Part shown: positions 10,083 through 21,116 of the stretch, piece by piece
How the letters are laid out: each line of letters opens with the position of its first letter
Numbering within the stretch: position 1 is the first letter of the stretch
Source of the DNA: Diatrype stigma
Lineage: Eukaryota > Ascomycota > Sordariomycetes > Xylariales > Diatrypaceae
Assembly (NCBI GenBank): GCA_022225965.2
Contig: JAKJXP020000116.1
Span: forward strand, 1 to 23,188
DNA: 23,188 nt
Direction: 5' to 3'
Program-made: the position numbers and the translations under genes
Notes under the pieces: generated by a model
What the model was told of the DNA's origin: nothing
Seen by the model: the letters and a program-made list of their open reading frames with translations, nothing else
The model's database searches: none

Positions 10083-10115
10083 CATACCTACATACCTACA
10101 TACCTACATACCTAC
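10083..10115. repeat. CATACCTA microsatellite
   Basis: An 8-base unit CATACCTA is repeated about 4.1 times without interruption. Similar TACCTA/CCTACC-rich stretches recur at 16745-16815 and 18410-18430, a common feature of ascomycete intergenic DNA. Confidence 0.85.
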
Positions 10116-12552
10116 GTAGCCAGCTGCCCAGCTTCAAATAGTTGCTTCTGCAGGGGCGGTTTCGGTTCGGGGGTATCAGCGAAGGCTCCTGCAAGGCACT
10201 TCTAGCCGCCTGCCACTACCAGACGAGCAAAGCCCCCAGCACCCAGCTACCCGCTCATAGCTCACGCGATCACACACAACGATGTCGGGTACATACATAC
10301 ATGTACGGTTTGAAAGTAGCGTATGCATAGAATATTCCTCCAACAATAGCAGAGGATCAGTTCCTGTTTTTGGAACACTGCCGCCCCCGGCTTATGTACT
10401 CTCTCGTCCTGGGCTATCTGGCTAACTGCCATCGGCTGTTGATGGCATATATATGCCTGCATGCCGAGCGACCAGCCGAATTCACAGGGCTGTCAGTTGT
10501 CAGTTTCTGTGCTGGCTCGAGTTGCGCCATCGTCCCCAATTCCACCGCCACCTTGAAGCCTTTTCTGCGATGTTCTCATGACTTACCTCGAAGTACGTAT
10601 ACACACCTATAGGTGTACTTATGAGATACTAATACATACTACCCAGTACCTGTAGCTTGATTAGGTAGCTGTGCCGCACGTCTTCTAGGCTAATGGCCAC
10701 TATGCGATCTAGCGCCGTTCTTTAAAGAATGGGCGGAACCCCCCAAGCCCCCACCTATAGGCGCGGATGCCGGATGAAAAATCTACTCCTTGCTCTGGAA
10801 GATATAGTATGTACAATATACCTATATGGGTACCTATATCGGTAGGTATACAAAGCTTATCGGTACCCATGCACGGTTTATTGCTCCGAGGTTTATCACA
10901 TTTGCACATGTGCTACCACGTAGTATCAAGGCTGTGCCTGTCTTGTACAAAGTTATCGTTAGGTACGCTGTTTGGTATTATCAAATCATCGGATTTACTT
11001 ATCCTACCTTCTGCCAAAAGTTCTTGGTTCTCGTCACGGTTTACCGTTGGATCTTCCCCAAATACCTGTATGACCCCGCGCACGCGTTTTCGGGTCTATG
11101 TACGAAAGGAGACGGTCTCAAAGGAGACGGCCTGGGCTGGTGGAAGCCCCCGCCTGCTCTCTCTTACTACGGTATCAGGCATAAGTTTTAAGACACTGTC
11201 AGGTACTGCTTGGCATGCGCTATCCGTATAAAGCTTAACGTTCACTGGGGAAAATCTTCGGCCAAACTCATAAGTATCTCGAGATGCCCTGGTCTATGCT
11301 AATCCAGGGCCCCATGCTTAGCGGAGTATACATGACAGTGTCTTAAGACTTACCCCTAATACCGTAGTATGTACTAGTAGTTAGCTGGACACAGGGTCAT
11401 GCTATTGTACGTATGTACGGAAAAGGAAAACTGCGTTCCAGACTAATTAGCACGGAGAGCTGGCCTTACATAGTACACGTTTCACCCAGCTACTATGTGG
11501 CTAGGTATTGTCACTCTTAAGAGGAGAGGGAGTTGGATTGACAAATAGGAAACAACGGAATACAAAGAGAAAGGCGGGAAGGAGAACTCGACCAAGAGCT
11601 TACGAGACTGCGGAAGTGGCTTGTTCAAGGGGTTTTTTCTCCAGGGTCTTTACTTATTCCCGGCCTAGGCAGCTCGGAGTTTGAACTAGACTTACTACGG
11701 ATCTATGTATAAGTTTGCCAATATCAACACCGAGAGTAGTAAGTACTATGTAGTAATGAGGTACCACAAGTCTTTGAGCCCCTAGGGATTATGCCAGCTA
11801 TACAGAAAGTTTTCAAGCAAACGCAGGTTTTTATAGGTAAGTCCTTAGCTAAGCCTGAAACATATCTACTAAATAAAGCCACAAAGCTCATACATATTCG
11901 GGAACTAGTCAGCTTTGTGTAACATTGTCAGATATAATCAATACCTCCTGGCACAGTGTTCATTAGGTTATTTGATTACATGTCAATCAGACCGAGGAAA
12001 AGGGGACGTCCCGGATGGCCCCAAGTTACCACTGGAAGAGGAGTTGAATGGGAGCTCTTGAATGGGGGCAGCAAGGGTGCTAGGTTAAGCTCCTCACAGT
12101 GTCTCGATCGATTATGCGAATCGTATCGAAGCTCGGAGCCTCTGATGGCAGCTTGTAGCCTAGGTAGCCATGAAAGATTGTGATACATACATAGTACGGC
12201 CCCAACTCCTTAAGATCTTAGCAGATCTCCCTTATTAAGCACTTATGTACAACACCAACCGGAGGTACTCAGCTAGGATCAAATGATGAGCATGAAGGCT
12301 CCCGTCCCCCTTCATCTTAATGCTGTCAACCGTGGTCTTTGCTTCTCTTTCACCCGAAGGCATTGGACAAATCAAGTGGCCGGGTGATTAGCGTAAACAT
12401 TATTTCGACTACATTACCTGCCATTGTATGCGGTGCAGGTGGTTATCTCTAACTTCCAAGTTGTGACTATGTACCGCAATACATACCTGCCTGCCCGCCT
12501 TACCCTCATGCTGAAGTTCAGGTAAGGTAAGTACCTCCAGAGGCTTCTGTAG
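10116..12552. other. Gene-free stretch
   Basis: About 2.4 kb with many GTAC/CTAC/TATA-rich motifs. Two ATG-started + strand frames overlap at 10767-11231 (154 codons) and 10826-11191 (121 codons). Neither shows a signal peptide, domain or convincing composition, and at most one could be translated. A short frame from the ATG at 11980 to 12183 begins MSIRPRKRGRPGWP, which contains an AT-hook-like KRGRP core but nothing else. I call no gene here. Confidence 0.4.
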
Positions 12553-12580
12553 TACGTACGTACATACATACATACATACA
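12553..12580. repeat. TACG/TACA tetranucleotide microsatellite
   Basis: The tract begins with TACG units and continues as TACA units, giving about seven tetranucleotides in all. Confidence 0.85.
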
Positions 12581-12774
12581 GGCCTCAAGATCATGAACTC
12601 TGCAGACGGCCGGCCCCCTGATTCTTTGATAGCTCTGCATGAAACTAACAAGGCGCCACCAAGCAACTGCATGGTTCCAATTGTGGGCTCTGCAGTAGCC
12701 CCAAACCACACCTTTCTTCGTACAGGACCTTCCACTTGCAAATTACCTACAGATTGAGTATAACTACATACATG

Positions 12775-12808
12775 TATTGTATTGTACATACTATTGTATT
12801 GTACATAC
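12775..12808. repeat. Perfect 17-base tandem duplication
   Basis: The unit TATTGTATTGTACATAC occurs twice head to tail with no mismatch (12775-12791 and 12792-12808). Confidence 0.9.
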
Positions 12809-13773
12809 AGTAGCAACTGTAGTGCCGTGGCGGCGGGAGCACCACCACCACTGCCACCTGCACTATCACCATTATAGGTCCACGGGTACTGCTTATTGAA
12901 CTTACTGCTGCCACCAGGAGCAATCAGAGCAGCAACGCAGCATCAGCGCATGTCGATTGATGGACGGAATACATACATACGTCGCACACCTGCATCGTAC
13001 ATTATTTTAGTTGACTCCAGAGTCCACAAAAATTTTGCGGAGATCATCTACGCCTACGCAGCTTCGTTACGATACCGAGACTTGGCTTTATCCCTCTTCA
13101 AAGCCTTCCAAGTCGCTTGCGCCAACTGCCCGAGTTTCCAACCCTTCTTCCTTGCTGTTATCAGTGTTATGTTGCGCTCGACGAGCCCTTTGACGTTAGA
13201 TCCTGTCTCATATCTTTGAAACATTTTCGACTACCTAATAGCTACCTAGTTAAGCTTGACCGTTGACGACGAAAAGAAGCCTTCCGATACACAGCAGATA
13301 CCAACGACCTGCAAGGCTGACAGTAGTACCAGTGACAGCTCCCGTCACGGTCCGGTTCGAGAGAAAGAAAAAGAGAGGAACCCCCCATGTCCCATGTTAC
13401 CGGCACGGGAACCGGCATACCTGATCTATACTACTAGCTTTAATCCGTGAACCACCTGCTTTGGGAGCTACCTGCATAGCTACACTGCCCTTCTTATCGG
13501 TCTCATTGCCGTGTCTCCTCGAGGTCTTCTGCCGAGCGGAGCAATGCGGTTTGCGATTCTACAGCAACTAGAGTTCTGAACAAGGCATTTTCTTTCCAGG
13601 CGCGCATCTGCATTGTTTTGGTTTTTGTCGTCTTGTTTTGATGTAGTGTAATACTTTATTCTTGCTCCCCCCTTTTCCCTCGTCTTTGCTTCCGTCCTTG
13701 CTAGTGTCTCCTGGCTCCTGGACCGTGCGCTTCTCCGCCCGCCAGCCCGCACCGCACGCGCGCCCGCGACGAC
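12809..13773. other. Upstream region of the SFL1-like gene
   Basis: Frames at 12896-13219 and 13256-13450 have no ATG start and no recognisable content. The last ~300 bases become CT-rich and then GC-rich (CGCGCGCCCGCGACGAC) just before the ATG at 13774, typical of a fungal 5' leader. A long promoter/leader is common for regulatory genes, but I see no specific operator. Confidence 0.4.
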
Positions 13774-15762
13774 ATGGCTTCCACGACCGACGGTTCGGCG
13801 CGCAACGCCGTTGGTGGCGATCCGGAGGACAGTATGGCCGCACGCACGGTGCCCATCATTACGTCTCCCACTCCCACGCCCACTATCAAGACGTCGGCGC
13901 CTTCGCCAGCGGGCGATCCGATGGATATAACGGTTCCTACCAACTCCGTCCTTCATTCTACCCATACCTCGAACAGCAAGAGCCCCGATCGGGACGGCTT
14001 TGACCTAGGCGAGCGCCACGGGGCCTCGTCGAAAGATCACATCTTGTCATCGACAAATTCGAGGGCTATGCCCGCGCCCGCTGCTGCTGCCGCCGCCGTA
14101 CACCAACCGAAGATTGTCCAAACCGCGTTCATCCACAAGCTGTACAAGTACGTCTGCCCCCTCGTAAGGGGTCTGTCTGTATTACATGGAATTGGGTTGC
14201 TAATGCTTGAGTAGCATGTTGGAAGATCAGAATATACAACACCTCATCAGCTGGTCGACGTCTGAGGAGAGCTTTGTCATGTCACCATCGCACGACTTCT
14301 CCAAGGTTTTGGCGTGGGTGCTCCTGAGCCTTCCTAAACTCCGACTTGATACTGATTGAATCATGCAGCCAATACTTCAAGCACACAAACATCTCGTCCT
14401 TCGTACGCCAGCTGAATATGTATGGCTTCCATAAAGGTGTGTGGATATATGGATTGTACGGCGTCTAGAGGACCTCTTTACTAATTAACATTGTAGTGAG
14501 CGACGTCTTCCATACTGGCAACCCCGACTCGGCTCTCTGGGAGTTCAAACACGGGAATGGCAACTTCAAGAGAGGAGACTTGGCTGGGTTGCGAGAGATC
14601 AAGAGAAGGGCATCTCGCCATGCTCTGGTCCACAGGGAGTATAACAACCAGAAGCCAACGCCCTCGCAACCAGGCACCCCTGCAGAGCCCGTGCCGCCCA
14701 TTCACAACGACGGGTCAGATCCGCGGCTATCGAGCATTGAAAACTCCCTGTTCGAAATGAATACTAGGCTGCAGCGTAGCGAGGAGAATGCACACTTCAT
14801 GCACATCAAACAGCAAGCCATGGTGGAAACGGTAAACCGTCTTCTGCAGTACAACCATGAACTGTCTCGGACACTGCTTTCGCTTGTACCCCCTGACAGT
14901 CCATTTCATAGAGATGGTAAGTATCTTATAATCGGAATGAAGCTATGCATGTTATCTAATGACAGCTCTAGTTGTTGCGCTGCAAGGGGAGATCCAGCGC
15001 CAATCTGATCATTTCAGATCTCTCGACGAGCCGCCACCCGAGCCGCCCTATTCAAGCAGAAGCCAGTATTTCGCAAATATCGACAACTCCCCCGTATCTC
15101 CCAGGCAATTACCACAGGACGATCAGCGTAGGGTGGTGTCCCAACCGCGTAGTAATTTCCATCGACCAACCGTACCTTCGAACCTATCGGTTAATTCTCG
15201 TCGACCGTATGGGTCGATTGGGGGCACTACCGCAGGAACCACCGCGCCTTCTTCCCCATCTCCCCTGCGGCCACAAGCGCCGCCGCCGCCTCCTGTACCT
15301 CATCAACTCGCCTCGCTTGACCCTCCACCAAACAGTTTGGCTAGGCGCCACACCTCGGCTGACATTAGGGCTCACGGCTGGCAGCCTAACCAGCCGGCTT
15401 ACGTTCCATCCGGTCCTCCCTCCTCTCACTGGCCGTCATCTCCTAGTCGTGCGCCGCCCGTGGAAGAGCATCGGATCCGAGAACCCTATAACCAATACCC
15501 TCCCCCATCTACCTTGCAATCTCACTCGCGGCCGACGACCCCACCTCCTTTTCAAAATGGTATGAATGGGCTCGAAGGCCTCAGCAACTGGTCCTGGAAC
15601 GTGGCCAGCCGGGAGAACAAAAATCTGTCTGTAAAGGATAGTTCTTTACCACCTACACGGAGAGGCAGCATGGCACACATCTTGAATCCCGACCCCTCGG
15701 AACGAGATGAGGACGACCCAAGGGCCGACGAAGACTATCGCAAGCGCAAGCGATTGCAATGA
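13774..15762 (+). CDS. sfl1: SFL1-like heat-shock-factor-type transcription factor, 583 aa
   Basis: Five exons: 13774-14147, 14215-14313, 14369-14436, 14497-14916 and 14972-15762. The four introns (55-67 bases) all have GT..AG ends, and three of them interrupt the DNA-binding domain or lie at its start. Each junction restores HSF consensus: HKLYN|MLEDQ, SKVLA|QYFKH and GFHKV|SDVF. The winged helix-turn-helix HSF domain covers about residues 119-226; the recognition helix is SSFVRQLNMYGFHKV (167-181). A Ser/Thr/Pro and Ala-rich N-terminus precedes it. Residues about 258-310 form a likely coiled coil for oligomerisation, followed by a proline-rich, disordered tail ending in the basic YRKRKRLQ, a possible nuclear signal. 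Family knowledge: yeast Sfl1 represses flocculation genes with PKA and Ssn6-Tup1, and plant-pathogen homologues affect thermotolerance and virulence. The subfamily call rests on the DVFHTGNPDSALWEFKHGNG segment after the domain. The ATG context (GACGACATGG) is good. Confidence 0.92.
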
Positions 15763-17051
15763 GAGCAAACGACATGCATGACACATTCCACTGCTTATTT
15801 ACGTTTCCAACATTATCGATAACCGCCACTGGGCGGACTTCTGATGCAAGCGAGCATCTAATTTTATACGCACACGTACACGTACACATACAGGAAGGGA
15901 TACACTTTTGCTTTTTGATATAGAGACAAACGCAGCAGCAGCGCGCGACACCATTTATCAGGTCTGCTAGGATTACGAAGGCGGCACATTTGTCATTTTG
16001 GATCAACGATAACCTGATAACGCATCATGATACGACTCACCTTCTGCCACCACTCTTTACGCGCTCTCCTCGTTTGATATCACCGTCAATTCGCATATAC
16101 CTTGTTTTCGATTCAAATCACAATAACCTACTTCCTTCTTTCTTTTCTCATAATCTTCAGGATCAAACTGTCACCTTCAATTTTCCGTTATTTACAGATA
16201 CCAAAAAGCAGCTTCGGGCGGGTCAGGCTCTCATGGGATACCTATGTTCTATTATGCATTGCCTGGGGGTAGTAAGCTGGATTAAAAGTGCACACATGGC
16301 ATGTGAGCGACTTGAAGATCCTTTTCATCAGTTCGGTTCCTGCCTTCCACCCATCCCTCATTGTCCATACCATTTTCACCATGCAGATGTTTTCCTGTTC
16401 CAGCTATACCAATGCGAAGATGTCGACAACAAGTAGGACTTTCACCCCCCTTGGACGGGTCGGGGGAAGGTCATTGGACAGACAGGGAGGGCACACAGGA
16501 GTTGTCACCCCCTATTCTTGTAGTTGGAATAAGCATATCTGCTTATGGGTTCATGTTTTCCCTTTCCCAGGAAGATGGGTAATCTCCCACCTAGAAGCAG
16601 GGGACGATAGCCGAGTTTGTTTGAGGAGCCCACTGGGGGTTTTGTGTTGACGCTGATCCGAATCTGGGTGGAATGGAGGAACCTAAAAATGGCATGGCAT
16701 TGAATGGGTGAAATTCGTAATCGTAATCATGTATTAACACATAGTTGATTACCTACCTACCACCTACCAATCTACCTACCTCACATAATCTCATGCACCT
16801 CACCTACCTATCTATCCTCTTGTCTACATCTAGAATGTCTAGACAGCAGCGGTAGTGACAACAGGAACAGCAGTAATAGCAGCAATTCATGATGATTGGC
16901 CAGGCATTCTACTAAGACGCAGACACGACGCCATTACATGCCACGTACGCAAAGTAAACAGAAAGAGCAGAGTCGAACTACACTAGTAAGACGTTCTTGG
17001 AATCTAAGTCTCTCGCGTCTTAACAGGTCGCATTACCTACGAAGTGTTGAA
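15763..17051. other. Convergent 3' regions, CT-rich tracts and CCTACC repeats
   Basis: This lies between the 3' ends of the SFL1-like gene (+) and the lysine-rich-protein gene (-). It contains a CA/GTAC-rich tract (about 15870-15893), a pyrimidine-rich block (16030-16160) and a CCTACC-rich microsatellite (about 16745-16815). A + strand frame from the ATG at 16381 to 16650 would encode 89 residues with no recognisable feature. I consider it non-coding or UTR. No RNA gene was recognised. Confidence 0.4.
16745..16815. repeat. Degenerate ACCT/CCTACC-rich simple repeat
   Basis: Imperfect ACCTACC, CTACCTAC and CACCTACC units fill this stretch, which lies in the intergenic region between two 3' ends. 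Confidence 0.65.
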
Positions 17052-18038
17052 TCAGCTGGCTGAAATGGTGCTTGCTATAGTGCTCTGCGACTTCTTTTTC
17101 TTCTTCTTCCGTTTCTTCTTGCTGGCAGATGCCGTGACAGCCTCGACTTTCTGACCCAATACCGTTTGCCCGCCGCTTTCTGAGGGCCGGTCTACGGTGT
17201 CGGCGTCGGGCCCAGCATCGTCCGCCTCGTCTTCTGCCTCCTTGTCCTCCCGAATCGCCTCCTGTTTTTCGGTTTTTCCTGCCGAGACCCCCTCGGGCTT
17301 CTTATCACTACAACCCGCAGCAGCAGCAGCATCGACCATCTCCACTTCCCCATCTTTCACTTCTGCGAGCCCTCCCCTATCTACCCTGTCCTCTCCCCGA
17401 TTATCACCGGCCTCGTCGTCTATCCGCTTCCTCCTTTTCTTCGCCCTCCCCAGCCCGCTCCTTCCAGGCTCGTCGTCATCGTCGTCATCACCAACACCAC
17501 CACTACCATTGCCGCGATGTTTCTGCACATCACCGCGATCGCCCTTCCGCTTGCCCCCCAGCTGCAACCTCCCCCGTAACACCTTGTTCTCGCGCTCGCG
17601 CTCCCGGGCAGCCGAAGCGGCCGTGGGGAAACCGGCTCCGCTGCTGCCACCGCCGGCGCCGTTATCCGTTTTCGTAGCCATCGTTCCGATCCCCGCGTTC
17701 GGGTCTAGCGCCCGCTCTTCCGCGAACGCGGCCTCCTCCTCCTCGAGACGCTTCTGCCGATCCGCATCTGCGTCCACGGCTGTGTTGGCACCGCTGCCGC
17801 TGCTGCGGCTGGTTGGTATTGTGCCTGTGGTGGTGGTGAGGGAGGAGAATGCGCCACCGCCGCTGTTATTGGGTTTGCTCGTATCGGCCTTGGAGCTGGA
17901 GCGGTGCTTCAGCAGGGACTCGGAGACCATGCGCGAGCGCGCGTCTAGAAGGAGCTGGATCCGGTTCATGGTCGTGGTGAAGTTTGGCGCGGGGTTGGTG
18001 CCCTTCGCGGCGGGCTGGTGGCTCGACGGCGGTGCCAT
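17052..18038 (-). CDS. Lysine-rich, probably nuclear/nucleolar protein, 328 aa
   Basis: This is a single-exon gene. The frame is open upstream to a TGA near 18207, but the first ATG is at 18036-18038 (MAPPSSHQPAAKG), so I start there. Residues about 20-45 hold the most conserved-looking part (NRIQLLLDARSRMVSESLLK). Then come a Ser/Gly/Thr-rich linker, an acidic helix (RQKRLEEEEAAFAEERALD), a basic segment with KVLRGRLQLGGKRKG, an aspartate run followed by AKKRRKR, and a C-terminal KKKRKKKKKK. The basic clusters are strong nuclear/nucleolar localisation signals and most of the chain is probably disordered. The order (LARS-like helix, E-rich segment, LR..L-GKR) reminds me of the fungal DUF3245 family, but that is a recollection, not a match I can verify. 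It is divergent to the succinyl-CoA ligase gene. The opposite strand is also open for 335 codons but reads as a GC-driven shadow. Confidence 0.72.
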   Translation of the reverse strand: MAPPSSHQPAAKGTNPAPNFTTTMNRIQLLLDARSRMVSESLLKHRSSSKADTSKPNNSGGGAFSSLTTTTGTIPTSRSSGSGANTAVDADADRQKRLEEEEAAFAEERALDPNAGIGTMATKTDNGAGGGSSGAGFPTAASAARERERENKVLRGRLQLGGKRKGDRGDVQKHRGNGSGGVGDDDDDDEPGRSGLGRAKKRRKRIDDEAGDNRGEDRVDRGGLAEVKDGEVEMVDAAAAAGCSDKKPEGVSAGKTEKQEAIREDKEAEDEADDAGPDADTVDRPSESGGQTVLGQKVEAVTASASKKKRKKKKKKSQSTIASTISAS

Positions 18039-18937
18039 CTTCCTTTTCTCGGTGGTCCGGTGTTGGCTTCGAGATGTCTGTCCAGAGTCCCCGAGGGATC
18101 GCGGCTTGATTTCCGCTACCGAAGCATTATATTGGAAGGGGAAGAAGGCCAACTCTTGTGGGTGGCTTGACGTGGTGTTGACTTCTTGTCTGTCTAGCTG
18201 TTGAACTCAGTATTGATGTAACTCAGTAACATCGTGATGGGAAACAAATTTATGGAGCTCTACGATAAGATAGTGACACAGTAGAAATGACACATGTCAT
18301 GGTCTACGCACGGTATCAGAAAGGACTTAAGTCACTTGACGGCGTGGGCAGGGGGGCAGAGGGGTTGGTCCCGTCGAAGGGTATATCGAACAGCCATAAG
18401 CCATAAAGACAGCTACCTAACTACCTAGGCAGGTGCTAGGGAAGGTGTATACCGTCTTGGTTTAGAAGGAGACTCGTAATGTAACCAGCTGAGCGTATCA
18501 ATGGAAGCTCTTAATGGAAGCTCTTGCCCTGCAACACATGATCGATGGTAGGTACGTCATGTGAATTGACAGTGGGGAAGTCTGTCTGCACTGTCAAACC
18601 AATGCAACCGGGATTTCCCGCTGGGTCGGTGCAAAGTGCAGGTGGGAGGAAGGCTCTGACCGAGAATGAAACGGCCCGGATTGCTTTTAGTGGCTGGACT
18701 TGCATTTTAGTGGTTGGACCTTGCCCAGCTGCTTGGATTTTCTCGCGCTGTCCAATCAATTGAACCCGCTGCCAACTTTCGTCCCCATGATAGCATCGTG
18801 CATCTGATAACGAACCTACCGATTTGTTCTCAACCCTCACTTCTTTTCGACCACCACTTTGCACCTTCAACTTCTAAGGGGCCACCAGTCTTTCCGCTCC
18901 CTCTTCTCCCCCCCACAACCGGCAGTAGACTGTCAAG
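18039..18937. promoter_or_regulatory. Shared divergent promoter region with two CCAAT boxes
   Basis: About 900 bases separate the starts of the - strand lysine-rich-protein gene and the + strand succinyl-CoA ligase gene. CCAAT occurs on the + strand at 18599-18603 and 18752-18756, 335 and 182 bases before the ligase ATG. The region just before that ATG is a CT-rich leader (18820-18910). In fungi the Hap complex binds CCAAT and controls respiratory genes, so a role for the ligase is plausible. A 13-base tandem duplication lies at 18500-18525. Confidence 0.45.
18500..18525. repeat. Perfect 13-base tandem duplication
   Basis: AATGGAAGCTCTT occurs twice head to tail without mismatch, inside the divergent promoter region. 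Confidence 0.9.
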
Positions 18938-20524
18938 ATGTACAAGCTTGCTCGCAGCAGTGCTGCGGCTTCCGCTTTGCGATCTGCCAAGGTGAGCGTG
19001 ATGACGAGGACTTGTAGCTTTTGGTGCAGAAAAACAGCTCAGCCTGAACTATAGCCCACCTCACCCCGACTATATACGTTGCTAACAAACTTTGCTTATA
19101 GCCCCTGGCTGCGCCCTCTATCAGATTCCCCGGCATTGCCCAGCAGCAACGGAGACATCTGAGCATCCACGAATATCGCTCAGCCGACCTCCTGCGACAG
19201 GTAGATAACCGACATGCACGCACCAATTATAGCGCCCCTTTCGTACTAACTATGACTTCCCCCAGTATGGCGTTGGAGTTCCCAAGGGTTCCAACGCGGC
19301 GTCTGCCGCCGAGGCCGAGAAGATCGCGAAGGAAATCGGAACCGACGATATGGTCATCAAGGCCCAGGTTTTGGCCGGTGGACGAGGAAAGGGCAGTTTC
19401 GACAACGGCTTGAAGGGTGGTGTTCGCGTCATCTACTCGCCCACCGAGGCTAAGATGTTCGCCGACCAGATGATCGGCCACAAGCTCATTACCAAGCAGA
19501 CTGGTGCGGCTGGCCGCCTCTGCAACTCCGTCTACATCTGCGAGCGCAAGTTCGCCCGCCGCGAGTTCTACCTCGCCATCCTGATGGACCGTGCCTCGCA
19601 GGGCCCCGTCATCGTGTCCTCCTCCCAGGGTGGTATGGATATCGAGGGCGTCGCCAAGGAGAACCCCGACGCTATCAAGACCACCTACATCAACATCAAC
19701 ACGGGTGTCACTGACGAGATTGCCCGCGATATCGCTACCAGCCTCGGTTTCAGCGAGCAGTGCATCGAGGATGCCAAGGACACCATCCAGAAGCTTTACA
19801 AGATCTTCCTCGAGAAGGACGCTACCCAGATCGAGATCAACCCCCTGTCCGAAACCTCGGATCACCAGGTCCTATGCATGGACGCCAAGTTCGGATTCGA
19901 CGACAATGCTGACTATCGCCAGAAGGAGATTTTCACGTGGCGGGATACCACCCAGGAGGACCCCGAGGAAGTTCGCGCTGCCGAGTCCGGCCTCAACTTC
20001 ATTAAGCTGGACGGTGACATTGGCTGCCTCGTCAACGGTGCCGGTCTTGCCATGGCTACCATGGACATCATCAAGCTGAACGGTGGCCAGCCCGCTAACT
20101 TCCTCGACGTCGGTGGTGGTGCTACCCCCGCCGCTATCAAGGAGGCCTTCGAGCTGATCACCAGCGACCCTAAGGTCACCGCCATCTTCGTCAACATCTT
20201 CGGCGGTATTGTCCGGTGCGACGCCATCGCCCATGGTCTCATCAACACCGTCAAGGCCCTGAACCTGAAGGTCCCCATCATTGCCCGGTTGCAGGGCACC
20301 AACATGGAGTCGGCACACCAGCTGATCAACGACTCCGGCATGAAGATCTTTTCCATCGACGATCTCCAGAGTGCCGCCGAGAAGTCCGTGCAGCTCTCTA
20401 AGGTTGTGAAGATGGGTAAGTCGCACTCGACCATCAATGACATATATACACGATAACATAATGCTAACGACTATATGCAGCTCGTGAAATCGACGTCGGT
20501 GTAGAATTCAGCTTGGGTATCTAA
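18938..20524 (+). CDS. LSC2: Succinyl-CoA ligase beta subunit, mitochondrial, 448 aa
   Basis: Four exons: 18938-18991, 19102-19200, 19266-20415 and 20481-20524. Introns of 110, 65 and 65 bases have GTGAGC, GTAGAT and GTAAGT donors and CTAAC or similar branch sites. The last exon adds only the C-terminal 15 residues (AREIDVGVEFSLGI end). The enzyme is the TCA-cycle step converting succinyl-CoA and NDP plus phosphate to succinate, CoA and NTP, as a heterodimer with the alpha subunit in the mitochondrial matrix. Residues 1 to about 39 are an Arg/Ser/Ala-rich targeting peptide; the mature protein starts near LSIHEYRSADLL. The ATP-grasp domain carries KAQVLAGGRGKG (83-94) and the metal-binding EINPL (241-245); the ligase domain carries GGIVRC (364-369). 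The length is normal for fungal orthologues. Whether it prefers ATP or GTP cannot be read from sequence. Third positions are strongly C-biased in the long exon, as expected for a highly expressed gene. Confidence 0.97.
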
Positions 20525-21116
20525 AGAGGCATAGACTAGGACGGGTTCATAACTGTACTAACGTTTTTCAAGAGTAGAATCCCCGGGACGTAACGTGTAA
20601 TAGGAAAGGTCGACGACTTGAGATAAATGGCTAGACTTGGGGCAGGGTTGTCTTTTACCGCGTGCATTTTTCATGTGTTTTCCTCTTACCTCCCTTACAG
20701 AGTTTGCCCAATGTGAACACAAATTTCCTCTAAGCTTTGCAACTGAATTTTCTCATAATACTTGGTGGTGAAACGTTCGCTTCTGTGTTCAGAAGGACCC
20801 CTTCCTCAGACGTTATGCCATCACTTCCAGCAATATTGAAGCAATATATTGAAGCACCGACTTGCTAACCTGTACATAGCCAATCGTTCGATCCGTGCAT
20901 TATTTGTTTCGATGCCGCGGGACCGGCTACACATGAATGCCCCCCTCCCCCCTTCCCTTCCTCCCTTTTCTATCCAGGCCAAGTGATAAGCTAAACCGGC
21001 AGTCTACCACTCGTCCCCTTTCTCCCCCATTTCTTCTTTCTCTCGTTTTGAGCCGCCTCACAAACCACCCCGACTCTGTCCGCCCATCCCGCCTGTTATC
21101 TGGCTGGTGTTGATGA
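20525..21116. other. Convergent 3' region
   Basis: This lies between the 3' ends of the ligase gene (+) and the membrane-protein gene (-). It contains a short near-duplication (CAATAT..TTGAAGCA) around 20830-20855 and a strongly pyrimidine-rich tract (20938-21055). No gene or RNA was recognised. Confidence 0.45.

Noticed and set aside
10083..10115. Telomere or subtelomere signal from the TACCTA repeats
   Set aside because: The unit is not TTAGGG/CCCTAA and the repeat is short and internal; similar tracts occur in ordinary intergenic DNA of this window.
13480..13965. - strand open frames overlapping the start of the SFL1-like gene
   Set aside because: Arg/Gly-rich antisense of the Ala/Pro-rich N-terminus and GC-rich leader; no coherent protein features.
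15990..16650. Two overlapping + strand frames after the SFL1-like gene
   Set aside because: The first lacks an early ATG and is rich in pyrimidine-encoded residues; the second has no recognisable feature and lies in a likely 3' UTR/intergenic zone.
17197..18204. Long + strand open frame (335 codons) opposite the lysine-rich protein
   Set aside because: Ser/Leu/Pro-rich mirror of a GC-rich antisense gene; the - strand product has coherent charged and nuclear-signal features and a normal ATG.
19227..20459. Several - strand and alternate-frame open stretches across the succinyl-CoA ligase
   Set aside because: Shadow frames produced by strong third-position C bias of the real gene; they also run across introns and have no family features.
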